From the NCBI GenBank assembly GCA_019843655.1, contig JACDQD010000119.1, forward strand, positions 1-64,000: a stretch of 64,000 nt of DNA, in the 5' to 3' direction. A program made the position numbers and the translations under genes. The notes under the pieces were generated by a model. It saw nothing but the letters and a program-made list of their open reading frames with translations, was not told the DNA's origin and searched no databases. Origin of the DNA: Lethocerus indicus (taxonomy: Eukaryota > Arthropoda > Insecta > Hemiptera > Belostomatidae). Below, piece after piece: positions 22,986-34,532 of the stretch (position 1 is the stretch's first letter; every line of letters starts with the position of its first letter).

Positions 22986-25900
22986 AGTTACAGTTGCCCC
23001 TAAAAGGAGAGCTAAAAAATCGAAAATTTTTAATTTTTCAAAAATGTCGTCAGAATTTGCCCATATTCACACCACAAGTGTACAAAAGTGAGTTACAGTT
23101 GCCCCTAAAAGGAGAGCTAAAAAATCGAAAATTTTCGATTTTTCAAAAATGTCGTCAGAATTTGCCCATATTCACACCACAAGTGTACAAAAGTGAGTTA
23201 CACTTGCCCTAAAGGAGGCTAAAAAATCGAAAATTTTAGATTTTCAAAAATGTCGTCAGAATTTGCCCATATTCCACCACAAGTGTACAAAGTGAGTTAC
23301 AGTTGCCCCTAAAAGGAGAGCTAAAAATCGAAAATTTCGATTTTTCAAAATGTCGTCAGAATTTGCCCATATTCACACCACAAGTGTACAAAAGTGAGTT
23401 ACAGTTGCCCCTAAAGGAGCTAAAAATACGATTTTCACTTGCCCATATTCTAAAGTGAGTTACAGAGAGCTAAAAATCGAAAATTTCGATTTTTCAAAAA
23501 TGTCAGAATTTGCCATATTCCCACCACAAGTGTACAAAGTGAGTTACACTTGCCCCTAAAAGCTAAAAATCGAAAATTTCGATTTTTCAAAAATGTCAGA
23601 ATTTGCCCATATTCACACCACAAGTGTACAAAGTGAGTTACACTTGCCCCTAAAAGCTAAAAATCGAAAATTTTAATTTTCAAAAATGTTCGCCCATATT
23701 CACACCACAAGTGTACAAAGTGAGTTACAGTTGCCCCTAAAGGAGAGCTAAAAGAATAATTTTCGATTTTCAAAAATATCGTCAGAATTTGCCCATATTC
23801 CCACCACAAGTGTACAAAAGTGAGTTACAGTTGCCCCTAAAAGGCATAAAAATCGAAAATTTTCATTTTTCAAAAATGTCGTCAGAATTTGCCCATATTC
23901 CCACCACAAGTGTACAAAGTGAGTTACAGTTCCCAGAGAGCTAAAAAATCGAAAATTTTCGATTTTTCAAAAATCGTCAGAATTTGCCCATATTCACACC
24001 CCACAAGTGTACAAAAGTGAGTTACAGTTGCCCCAAAAGGAGAGCTAAAAATCGAAAATTTTCGATTTTTCAAAAATGTCGTCAGAATTTGCACCACAAG
24101 AGTGTACAAAGTGAGTTACAGCCCTAAAAGGAGAATAAAATCGAAAATTTTCGATTTTTCAAAATATCGTCAGAATTTGCCCATATTCACCACAAGTGTA
24201 CAAAGTGAGTTACAGTTGCCCCTAAAAGAGCTAAAAAATCGAAAATTTTCGATTTTCAAAATATGTCCGTCAGGGCCCATTCCACCACAAGTGTACAAAA
24301 GTGAGTTACAGTTGCCCCTAAAGAGCTAAAAATCGAAAATTTCTAATTTTCCAAAAAATGTCGTCAGAATTTGCCCATATTCCACACCACAAGTGTACAA
24401 AGTGAGTTACAGTTGCCCCTAAAGGAGAGCTAAAAATCGAAAATTTTCGATTTTTCAAAATGTCAGAAGAATTTGCCCATATTCGCACCACAAGTGTACA
24501 AAGTGAGTTACACTTGCCCCTAAAGGAGAGCTAAAAATCGAAAATTTTCGATTTTTTCAAAATGTCGTCAGAATTTGCCCATATTCCACCCAAGTGTACA
24601 AAAGTGAGTTACGGTTCCTTTAAGGAGCTAAAAATCGAAAATGCAGATTTTCCAAAAATGTCGTCTGAATTTTGCCCATTTCTTGCCACCACAAGTGTAC
24701 AAAAGTGAGTTACTTGCCCCTTTCAAAGGAGAGCTAAAAATCAAAAATTTTCGATTTTCAAAAATGTCAGAATTTGCCCATATTCCCACACACAAGTGTA
24801 CCCAAAAGAGTGAGTTACACTTGCCCCTAAAGGAGAGCTAAAAATCGAAAATTTTCGATTTTCAAAAATGTCGTCAAATTTGCCCATATTCCCACCACAA
24901 GTGTACAAAAGAAGTTACTTGCCCTAGAAAGGAGCTAAAAATCGAAAATTTTCGATTTTCAAAATGTCGTCAGAATTTGCCCATATTCACACCACAAGTG
25001 TACAAAGTGAGTTACAGTTGCCCCTAAAAGGCTAAAAATCGAAATTTTCGATTTTTCAAAAATATCGTCAGAATTTGCCCATATTCCCACCACAAGTACA
25101 AAGTGAGTTACAGTTGCCCCTAAAGGAGAGCTAAAAATCGAAATTTTGATTTTTCAAAAATGTCGTCAAATTATTATATTCCACCACAAGTGTACAAAAG
25201 TGAGTTACACTTGCCCCTAAAAGGAGAGCTAAAATCGAGAAATTTTTGAATTTTTCAAAAATCATCCAGAATTTGCCCATATTCCACCACAAGTGTACAA
25301 AAGTTGGTTTCACTAAAGGAGCTAAAAATCGAAAATTTTTTTTTCAAAATCGTCAGAATTTGCCCCATACCACAAAATTGTAAAAGTGAGTTACACCTAA
25401 AGGAGGCTAAAAATCGAAATTTTTTGATTTTTTCAAAAATCGTCAGAATTTGCCCATATTACCACCACAAATGTGTAAAAGAGAGTTACAGTTGCCCCTA
25501 AAAGGAGGAATTTTGATTTTTTCAAAAATGTCGAGCTAAAATCGAAAATTTGTTACACTTTGCCCCTAAGTAAAAATCGAAAATTTTCGTTTTTCACAGT
25601 TGCCCCACACCACAAGTAAAAGGCTAAAAGGAGAGCTATCAGAAAATTTTCGATTTTTCAAAAATATCGTCAGATTTGCCCATATTCCTACAAATTTACA
25701 CAAAGTGAGTTACACTTGCCCCTAAAAGGAGGCTAAAAATCAAAATTTTCGATTTTTCAAATATCGTCAGAATTTGCCCATATTCCACCACAAGTGTACA
25801 AAAAGTGAGTTACACTTGCCCCTAAAGGAGAGTAAAAATCGAAAATTTTGATTTTCAAAAATGTCGTCAGAATTTTCCCATATTCCCACCACAAGTGTAC

Positions 25901-27990
25901 AAAAGTGAGTTACACTTGCCCTAAAGGAGAAAAAAAAAATCGATTTTTTCGAAAAATTTTTCAAAAATGTCGTCTGAGATTTGCCCATATTCACACCAGT
26001 GTACAAAAAGTGAGTTGCACTTGCCCCTAAAAAGGAGAGCTTTCAAAATCGAAAATTTTTGATTTTATTCTTCGCAATAAAAATTCAGAAATTTGCCCAT
26101 ATTCCACCACAAGTGTACAAAAGTGAGTTACACTTGCCCCTAAAAGGAGAGCCAAAAATCGAAAAATTTTCGATTTTCAAAAAATGTCGTCAGAATTTGC
26201 CCATATTCACACCATTGCAAAAAAGTGAGTTACACTTGCCCCTAAAAGGAGAGCTAAAAAATCGAAAATTTTCGATTTTTCAAAAATGTCGTCAGAATTT
26301 GCCCATATTCACACCACAAGTGTACAAAAGTGAGTACACTTGCCCCTAAAAGAGCTAAAAAATCGAAATTTTCGATTTTTCAAAAATGTCAGAATTTGCC
26401 CATATTCACACCACAAGTGTACAAAGTGAGTTACACTTGCCCTAAAAGGAGCTAAAGGAGAGCTTTCGAAAAATAATAAATCGAATTTGCCCAATTCCCA
26501 CCACAAGACAAAGAAGGTTTTTGCCCCTAAAAAAAAAATCAAAAATGTCAGAATTTGCCCATATTCACACACCACAAGTGTAAAAAGTGAGTTACACTTG
26601 CCCCTGTGCCCACCACAAGTGTACAAAAGCTAACTTGCCCTAAATAAAAATCGAAAATTTTCGATTTTCAAAATGTCCCATATTCACACCACAAGTCAGA
26701 ATTTGCCCATATTCAAAAATGTCGTCACAAGTGTACAAAGTGGGTTACCTTTGTTGCCCCTACACTTGCCCCTAAAAGGAGAGCTAAAAATCGAAAATTT
26801 TCGATTTTTCAAAAATGTCGTCATATTCACACCACAAGAATTTGCCCATATTCACCACAAGTGTACAAAAGTGAGTTACACTTGCCCCTAAAAGGAGAGC
26901 TAAAAAATCGAAAATTTTCGATTTTTCAAAAATGTCGTCAGAATTTGCCCATATTCACACCACAAGTGTACAAAAGTGAGTTACACTTGCCCCTAAAAGG
27001 AGAGCTAAAAAATCGAAAATTTTCGATTTTTCAAAAATGTCGTCAGAATTTGCCCATATTCACACCACAAGTGTACAAAAGTGAGTTACACTTGCCCCTA
27101 AAAGGAGAGCTAAAAAATCGAAAATTTTCGATTTTTCAAAAATGTCGTCAGAATTTGCCCATATTCACACCACAAGTGTACAAAAGTGAGTTACACTTGC
27201 CCCTAAAAGGAGAGCTAAAAAATCGAAAATTTTCGATTTTTCAAAAATGTCGTCAGAATTTGCCCATATTCACACCACAAGTGTACAAAAGTGAGTTACA
27301 GTTGCCCCTAAAAGGAGAGCTAAAAAATCGAAAATTTTCGATTTTTCAAAAATGTCGTCAGAATTTGCCCATATTCACACCACAAGTGTACAAAAGTGAG
27401 TTACACTTGCCCCTAAAAGGAGAGCTAAAAAATCGAAAATTTTCGATTTTTCAAAAATGTCGTCAGAATTTGCCCATATTCACACCACAAGTGTACAAAA
27501 GTGAGTTACACTTGCCCCTAAAAGGAGAGCTAAAAAATCGAAAATTTTCGATTTTTCAAAAATGTCGTCAGAATTTGCCCATATTCACACCACAAGTGTA
27601 CAAAAGTGAGTTACACTTGCCCCTAAAAGGAGAGCTAAAAAATCGAAAATTTTCGATTTTTCAAAAATGTCGTCAGAATTTGCCCATATTCACACCACAA
27701 GTGTACAAAAGTGAGTTACAGCTTGCCCCTAAAGAGAGCTAAAAATCGAAAATTTTCACAAAATCGTCAGAATTTGCCCATATTCACACACACAAAAGTT
27801 TACAAAAAGATTTTAAAGCGAAAATTTTCGATTTTCAAAAAATGTCGTCAGAATTTGCCCATATTCACAGGGTGTTTTGCCCCTAAAAGGATAAAAATCG
27901 AAAATTTTCGATTTTTCAAAATATAGAATTTGCCCATATTCACACCACAAGTGTACAAATGAGTTTTGCTAAAGAGAGCTAAAATCGAAA
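22986..27990. repeat. 105-bp satellite with a palindromic core (about 48 copies)
   Basis: Unit AAGTGAGTTACACTTGCCCC ... AATCGAAAATTTTCGATT ... GTCGTCAGAATTTGCCCATA ... CACCACAAGTGTAC. Copies at about 26855-27715 are near identical and exactly 105 bp apart (GTGTA at 26966, 27071 and 27176). Flanking copies carry many small deletions. The AATCGAAAATTTTCGATT core is a perfect 18-bp palindrome. Because 105 is a multiple of three, the homogeneous part reads as one long frame, which is not evidence of a gene. Confidence 0.95.
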
Positions 27991-27994
27991 ATTT

Positions 27995-30005
27995 TTCGGC
28001 AAGTTTTAAACAAAAATGCAGTTTTAAGCCTCAAAATGCAGTTTTAAGCGCAAAATGCGGATTTTAAGCGCTAAAAATTTTCAAAATTTGCTGCAGTTTT
28101 GCCCAAAGCAAAAATGCGGTTTTTAAAATGCGCAAAAATGCAGGAATTTTAACGCAAAAAAATGCGAGTTTTAGCGCAAATGCGGTTTTAGCGCAAAAAA
28201 ATGCGGTTTTGGCGAAAAATGCTGTTTTAAGCCTAAAAATGCAAAATCGTTTTGGCCAAAAATGCGGTTTTGGGCGCAAAATTTTTAAAAATGCGAATTT
28301 TGCAAAAATGCGGTTTTAAGCGCAAAAATGCGGTTTTTTAAGCGCAAAATTTTTAAGCGCAAAATGCGGTTTTTAAGCGCAAAATCGGCAAAATGCGGTT
28401 TTAGGCAAAATGTTTTAGGCCGAAAATACTGTTTTTAAGCGCAAAATCGACCAAATATACGGTTTTAAGCCTAAAAATGCGGTTTTAAGCAAAATCGGCC
28501 TAAAATGCGATTTTGGCACAAAATTGGCCTATAAATGCGGTTTTAGGTCCAAAATCGGCCAAAAATGCGGTTTTCAGGTACAAATCGAAAATGCTGTTTT
28601 AAGCGCAAAATCGGCCAAATATACGGTTTAGGCCAAAAATGCGGTTTTAGGCACAAAAACTGTTTTAAGCGCAAAATCGGCCAAAATATACGGTTTTAAA
28701 ATCGGCCAAAAATGCGTTTTAGGATCAAAATCAAAATGAGAATTTTTGGCACAAAATCGGCCTATAAATGCGGTTTTTAAGTGCAAAAATGCGGTTTTTA
28801 AGCGCAAATTTGGCCAAAAATGCGATTTGTTAGGCCAAAAAATTGGTTTTTTAGGCGCAGAAATGCTGTTTTTAAGTGCAAAATCGGCCAAAAATGCGGT
28901 TTTTAGGCGCAAAAATGCTGTTTTTAAGCGCAAAATCGGCAAAAAATGCGGTTTTTAGGCCCAAAAATACTGTTTTTAAGTGCAAAATGGGCCAAATATA
29001 CGGTTTTTAGGCCTAAAAATGCGGTTTTTGGGCGCAAAATCAGCCTAAAAATGCGAATTTTTGGCACAAAATCGGCCTATAAATGCGGTTTTTAGGTCCA
29101 AAATCGGCCTAAAAATGCGGATTTTAAGCGCAAAAATACTGTTTTTAAGCGCAAAAATGCGGTTTTTAGCGCAAAAATGCGGTTTTAAACCCAAAATATG
29201 CGTTTTAGCGCAAAATGGCCAAATATGCGGTTTTTAGCGCAAAATCGGCTAAAAATGCGAATTGTTTTAAGCGCAAAATGCTGGTTTTGCGCAAAATGCA
29301 AAAATTTTAAGCGTAAAATGCTTTTAGGCCCAAAATATTGTTTTAAGCGCAAAATCGGCCAAATATGCGGTTTTAGGGAAAATCGGCCTAAAATGCGAAT
29401 TTTGGCACAAAATTGGCCTATAAATGCGGTTTTAGGTCCAAAATCGGCCAAAATGCGGTTTTAAGCGCAAAATGCGGTTTTTGGCAAGCGAAAAATGCTG
29501 GTTTTAAGCGCAAAATCGGCCAAAAATGCGATTTTTAGGTCCAAAATCGGCCAAAAATGGTTTTTAAGCGCAAAAATGCGTTTTTTAGGCCCAAAAATGC
29601 TGTTTTTAAGCGCAAAATCGGCCAAAAATGCGGTTTTTAGGCCCAAAAATTCTGTTTTTAGGCCCAAAATCGGCCCAACAATGCGGTTTTTAGGACCATT
29701 ATCCACCCAAAAATGCCGTTTTTAGGCCCAAAATCGGCCCAACAATGCGGTTTTTAGGACCATTATCCACCCAAAAATGCCGTTTTTAGGCGCAAAATTG
29801 GCCGAAAAATGGGTTTTTTAAGCGCACAATCGGACCAAAACGGTGGTTTTTAGGCCCAAAATCGGCCCCAAGATGGGGTTTTCATGCGCAAAATCTGCTG
29901 AAAAATTCTGTTTTTAGAAACAAAATCGGCCCAAAATGCGGTTTTTAGGACCAAAATCGGCCCAAAATGGTTGTTTTTAGGCCGAAAAATTCTGTTTTTA
30001 TAAAC
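27995..30005. repeat. ~30-40-bp minisatellite, right block
   Basis: Same family as 20310-22985 (AAAATGCGGTTTTTAAGCGC and AAAATCGGCC modules), here with more AAGCGC and ATGCTG variants. Ends near 30005. Confidence 0.9.
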
Positions 30006-30109
30006 GAAATCTAATGATAAAGACCATAATTGGTCAACTTTAATAATTTAAAGTTAAGTTCGGGCCCATTAAGAAATAGATATTGTGTTGGCAACTCTAA
30101 GTATAATTA

Positions 30110-30440
30110 ATGGCGCAATTCACCGACAACAAGCGGCTTTGTATATATATATATATATTTTTTTTTTAAGTGCGTCAACTTGATTGCACAGATAAGCCGT
30201 AGACGGTTTATGTATAAGATAGATTGGGCTTTTTACGAGCCCTTAGCGAAAATTAAAAAAAAAACCGAAATGTGTGACGGAAACTTATTCTATACACACA
30301 AGCACAAAATTCGACCGGTCGATGTAATTTTTTGTTTACCGAACGCTTCACAGAAAGGACCGAATAATAATCTGTACAAAGAGGTCGATCTATTGATTTT
30401 ATTCCGCAATCACTTAGTTCTCAACACAATATATACAAAA
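30110..30440. mobile_element. Mariner fossil
   Basis: Shares AATTCACCGACAACAAG, AAGTGCGTCAACTTGATTGC, CAGATAAGCCGTAGACGG and CGACCGGTCGATGTAATTTT with the better-preserved mariner fossils at 53697-54505 and 55345-56762. A short TA run interrupts it at 30140. The frame through 30180-30605 is degraded transposon, not a gene. Confidence 0.6.
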
Positions 30441-30614
30441 TTATATATTATATTCAAACTTGTATGGCGGACACCTCGCCCCTTCCACGGCCGCCTCGAT
30501 CTAGTGACGGAAAAAAAATGGACGATGAACGCCAGAAAGAAAAACGAACTTTTCACTGTAGACGATAAATTGGAAATAATTCTGATATACCGACTGGAAA
30601 ACTGAATCTGAAAA

Positions 30615-31540
30615 TGGAGCATGAAATTTTACTTATTATCGTATAGTATCTAGGAATATATTTTTAAAAACCGGTTTGTAAAATAAATTTTGTTTTTTAA
30701 ATCCATTCGGTGGGGCGGGGGGAATTAGGGCACTGTATATACAGATCACATCTTTTTTTTATTTCGAATAATAATCGCAATTGCTAGTATTTCAACACGA
30801 TACAGTATATTTATAATGTAAGAATTACTGTAGGTAATAAAAAAAAAACACACGGTAAACATAGGAAAAATTAACCGATCCAAATTTTGGGGCCTACGGG
30901 GCTTCGGACGTACAGATATTATTGGTACTTTACGACCGAAGTTCTGATAGAAAATTGCGAGGCGATAAGTCGAATTATTTTTTATCGTGGCCAATTTTAA
31001 AAAATAGGTATACAAAAGAGAATTTATGTATTGTATATATAAACGTATAAAAACGACGGTCTGTATTAACCCGTTGGGTAGGGAATTTTTCTTTTCTTTT
31101 CATCGAAAATTTCGCATAAAATTTTACCTATTATCGTATAGTATCTAGGAATATATTTTTAAAAACCGGTTTGTCAAATAAATTTTGTTTAAAATCCATT
31201 CGCTGGGGGGGGGGTACTGTATTAGGGCACTGTATATACAAATCACATCTATTTTTATTTCGAATAATAATCGCAATTGCGAGTATTTCAACACGATGCA
31301 GTATATTTATAATGTAAGAATTATTGTAGGTAATAAAAAAAAACACACGGTAAACATAGGAAAAATTAACCGATCTGGGGCCTACGCGGCTTCGGTGGTA
31401 CCGATATTATTTGGCGACCGAACGAATTTACGATCGAATTTCTGATAGAAAATTGCGAGGCGATAAGTCGAATATTTTTTTGTGTGGCCAATTTTAAAAC
31501 AATAGGTATACAAATGAGAATTCGTGTATTGTATATTGTA
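30615..31540. repeat. Two ~425-bp direct repeats
   Basis: 30615-31040 and 31110-31537 are close copies (shared TTATCGTATAGTATCTAGGA, ACCGGTTTGT, TCGAATAATAATCGCAATTG and AATTGCGAGGCGATAAGTCG), offset by about 495 bp. The right copy ends at the presumed 5' end of the CARHSP1-like gene. Confidence 0.85.
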
Positions 31541-31685
31541 TTTTTTCGCCGTTAGGCCACGCCCCCGTACAGCTTTTCGCGTGATGGCGGCGGCGGTGGA
31601 GGAGGGGGGGGGAGCCCAGTGTTGTGCCGCCCTACGGACGGTCAGTTTCTTCGTTCAGGCCGCCCCCGCCCCCCCCCGTCGAAAA

Positions 31686-31801
31686 ATGGATTCTACGCCG
31701 ACAAAACCGGACAGAATGTCGTTCCCTTCGTCACCGGTCGACGGGCTCCACCTGCCTTTGCCCAGCCCGATAATCACGAGGAGGACGAGGACCGATTCAA
31801 C
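31686..31801 (+). CDS. CARHSP1: CARHSP1-like coding exon 1
   Basis: Reads from ATG through ...RRTRTDS plus two bases, then the donor GTGAGT at 31802. Upstream is GC-rich with a GGCCACGCCCCC block near 31555, plausible for a promoter or 5' UTR. Confidence 0.8.
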
Positions 31802-34532
31802 GTGAGTGGGGCCCGCCAGCCAGAACCGGCATTTCGGCACTTATTTATTCGACAATTTCACGGATCGATTTCACAATTTCATCCAGAATCTTATTCTCCA
31901 CCAATTGGACGTACCGCTCGGTCGATATTTTACACTTTTTACTGCTAATTCCGCGTCTGCGGTAACATCGAAAAAAGGCCCATATCCTGAGTAGGAAAAA
32001 CCTAATATTTTCCCACCGCCGGAGCCGAATTTTTTTCATCCAATTTCACGAGGGTTTTTTCAATACTGAAATTCTCATCCGGGTACAGTCGGGTACGGTT
32101 AAAATTGACACACGAGAAACCTCTGTAAAACCGAGCGTTAACCGATGCTGTAGACTCAACGATTCTACAATTTTTTACCTGTTCTAAACCCCCGAATCTG
32201 TCTAATCTGTTCGTTTAACCCTTTGATTTTTTTCATCAATTTCACGAGGGTTTTTCAATTCTGAAATTCTCATCCGGGTACAGTCGGGTACGGGTAAAAT
32301 TGACACACGAGAAACCTCTGTAAAACCGAGCGTTAACCGATGCTGTAGACTCAACGATTCTACAATTTTTTACCTGTTCTAAACCCCTGAATCTGTCTAA
32401 TCTGTTCGTTTAACCCTTTGATTTTTTTCATCAATTTCACGAGGGTTTTTCAATTCTGAAATTCTCATCCGGATACAGTCGGGTACGGTTAAAATTGACA
32501 CGAAAACCTCTGTAAAATCGAGCGTTAACCGAATACTGTAGACTCAACGATTCTACAATTTTTTACCTGTTCTAAACCCCTGAATCTGTCTAATCTTACC
32601 GTTCAATTGATACTTTAAATATCTTTCATTTAACCCTTTGATTCTTTTCATCAATTTCACGAGGGTTTTTCAATTCTGAAATTCTCATCCGGGTACAGTC
32701 GGGGTTAAAATTGACCCGACAAACCTCTGTAAAACCGGCGTTAACCGATTCTGTAGACTCAACGATTCTACAATTTTTTACCTGTTCTAAACCCCGAATC
32801 TGTCTAATCTGTTCGTTTAACCCTTTGATTTTTTTCATCAATTTCACGAGGGTTTTCAATTCTGAAATTCTCATCCGGTACAGTCTATAAAATTGACACA
32901 CCTCTGATTAACGTAGACAACGATTTTTTTTACCTGTTCTAAACCCCGAATCTGTCTAATCTGTTCGTTTAACCCTTTGATTTTTTCATCAATGATTTTC
33001 AATTCTGAAATTCTCATCCGGGTACAGTCGGTACGGGTAAAATTGACACACAGAAACCTCTGTAAAATCGAGTTATTTCGATTTTTCCAATTAATATTTT
33101 CATCCACGGTACAGTCGGGTAAAAAAATTGACGACAAACCTCTGTAAACACGCTCCTGTTAACCGATTCTGTAGACTCAACGATTCTACAATTTTTTACC
33201 TGTTCTAAACCCCCGAATCTGTCTAATCTGTTCGTTTAACCCTTTGATTTTTTTCATCAATTTCACGAGGGTTTTCTTAATTTGGAAATTCTCATCCGGG
33301 TACAGTCGGGTACGGGTAAAATTGACGCACGACAAACCTCTGTAAACCCCCCCGGCGTTAACCGATTCTGTAGACTCAACGATTCTACAATTTTTTACCT
33401 GTTCTAAACCCCCGAATCTGTCTAATCTATTCGTTTAACCCTTTGATTTTTTCATCAATTTCACGAGGGTTTTTTCAATACTGAAATTCTCATCCGGGTA
33501 CAGTCGGGTACGGTTAAAATTGACGCACGACAAACCTCTGTAAATCCCCCAGCGTTAACCGATTCTGTAGACTCAACGATTCTACAATTTGTTCTGTTCT
33601 AAACCCCCGAATCTGTCTAATCTATTCGTTTAACCCTTTGATTTTTTCATCAATTTCACGAGGGTTTTTTCAATACTGAAATTCTCATCCGGGTACAGTC
33701 GGGTACGGGTAAAATTGACGCACGACAAACCTCTGTAAACCCCCCAGCGTTAACCGATTCTGTAGACTCAACGATTCTACAATTTTTTACCTGTTCTAAA
33801 CCCCCGAATCTGTCTAATCTTTTCGTTTAACCCATTGATTTTTTCATCAATTTCACGAGGATTTTCCAATACTGAAATTCTCATCCGGTACAGTCGGTAC
33901 GGTAAAATTGACACACGACAAACCTCTGTAAAGCGCCCAACGTTAACCGATTCTGTAGATTCAACAATTTTGTCTGTTCTAAATCTCTAAATCTGCCTAA
34001 TCTGGAATACCGATATTACAATCTATGCTGTAATTATAATCTACGCTATGTGTAATTAGCGATTACGCTGTCGGGGGGGGGGGAAATTCAACTGTAAATC
34101 ATCAGAAAGTTATTTCATTTCCGGTTCGCTCTTTCACTGGCGACCGAATCTCACTGAAGATGTCCGTCCGAAAACGGTCTAGCGAAAGACCGAATTGGCA
34201 CAATAGAAGACGACCGGAACGACAAGAAATCTATGGTTATCTAATTATCTAAAATACGGTAAAAATTTGCTATCGCTCTTAAACTAAAAATGTACTCGAT
34301 TTAATTTATTCCTCGCTCGCTATAAACGACGACTACGTTTCGAATATTCGGCTCAATTGAAATTTTCGCTTTCTGTTTCAGCATCGAAGGCGAATACGTT
34401 CCATTGCCAGGCGACGAAGTTAAATATCGCCTCTGTCCGATACCGCCGAAATTCGAGAAGGAGCAAGCGGTCCACGTTCAAATAGTACACTATACGCCGG
34501 AAAAACATACCAGATGGACGTCGACGTATTAA
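31686..34532 (+). CDS. CARHSP1: CARHSP1/CSDC2-like cold-shock-domain protein (first and last coding exons; middle exon not seen)
   Basis: Two coding exons are visible: 31686-31801 and 34382-34532. The first contains GLHLPLPSPIITRRTRTDS, matching the conserved Ser/Pro-rich lead-in (PSPLPTRRTRT) before the cold-shock domain of CARHSP1/CSDC2 and its insect orthologue. The last encodes IEGEYVPLPGDEVKYRLCPI, then PPKFEKEQAVHVQIVHYTPE and a stop, the C-terminal half of the domain plus tail. In the family the RNP-bearing exon (with a KGHGFI-type motif) sits between them. I could not find it in 31802-34381, which is mostly tandem repeat. Both visible boundaries are phase 2, so direct joining would stay in frame but would remove the RNA-binding core. 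Related proteins are small cytoplasmic, phosphoregulated RNA-binding proteins that stabilise mRNAs. The ATG at 31686 is preferred; an in-frame ATG at 31584 would add 34 residues. Confidence 0.85.
31845..31986 (-). CDS. Possible terminal exon of an unknown minus-strand gene
   Basis: On the minus strand, after a TTTTTCCTACTCAG acceptor (or a second one ending at 31957), an open frame ends STERYVQLVENKILDEIVKS-IREIVE and stop at 31845-31847. The peptide has a helical, charged pattern unlike the surrounding repeats. It lies antisense inside the CARHSP1-like intron, directly next to the cassette array whose minus strand is also helix-like. No family recognised; it could be chance. Confidence 0.3.
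32030..33990. repeat. ~200-bp tandem array (about 10 copies) carrying an exon-like minus-strand cassette
   Basis: Units recur every 190-210 bp, marked by CTGTTCTAAACCCCCGAATC near 32180, 32380, 32570, 32790, 32940, 33200, 33400, 33600, 33795 and 33975. Read on the minus strand, each has an AATTTCAG acceptor-like site, about 80 bases, and a donor-like CAG/GTAAAAAATTG. In the copy around 32790-32870 the insert is open and reads LKTLVKLMKKIKGLNEQIRQ then IRGLEQ. Other copies are shifted by homopolymer length changes. Some units (32880-33130) are truncated. Confidence 0.85.
34382..34532 (+). CDS. CARHSP1: CARHSP1-like terminal coding exon
   Basis: Begins after TTTCTGTTTCAG with a single base completing a split codon (expected D), then IEGEYVPLPGDEVKYRL... 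to TAA at 34530-34532. Strong match to the C-terminus of the CARHSP1/CSDC2 family. Confidence 0.92.

Noticed and set aside
26861..27742. 293-codon open frame with a perfect 35-residue repeat
   Set aside because: It is the 105-bp satellite read in the one frame without stops; flanking units break it at once and there is no promoter, exon boundary or family match.
20310..30005. CRISPR-like regular repeats
   Set aside because: Repeats are contiguous with no unique spacers, in a eukaryotic genome, and no cas genes are present.
30180..30605. 141-codon plus-strand frame
   Set aside because: Its first half is a mariner fossil shared with 53697-56762 and the rest shows no family features.
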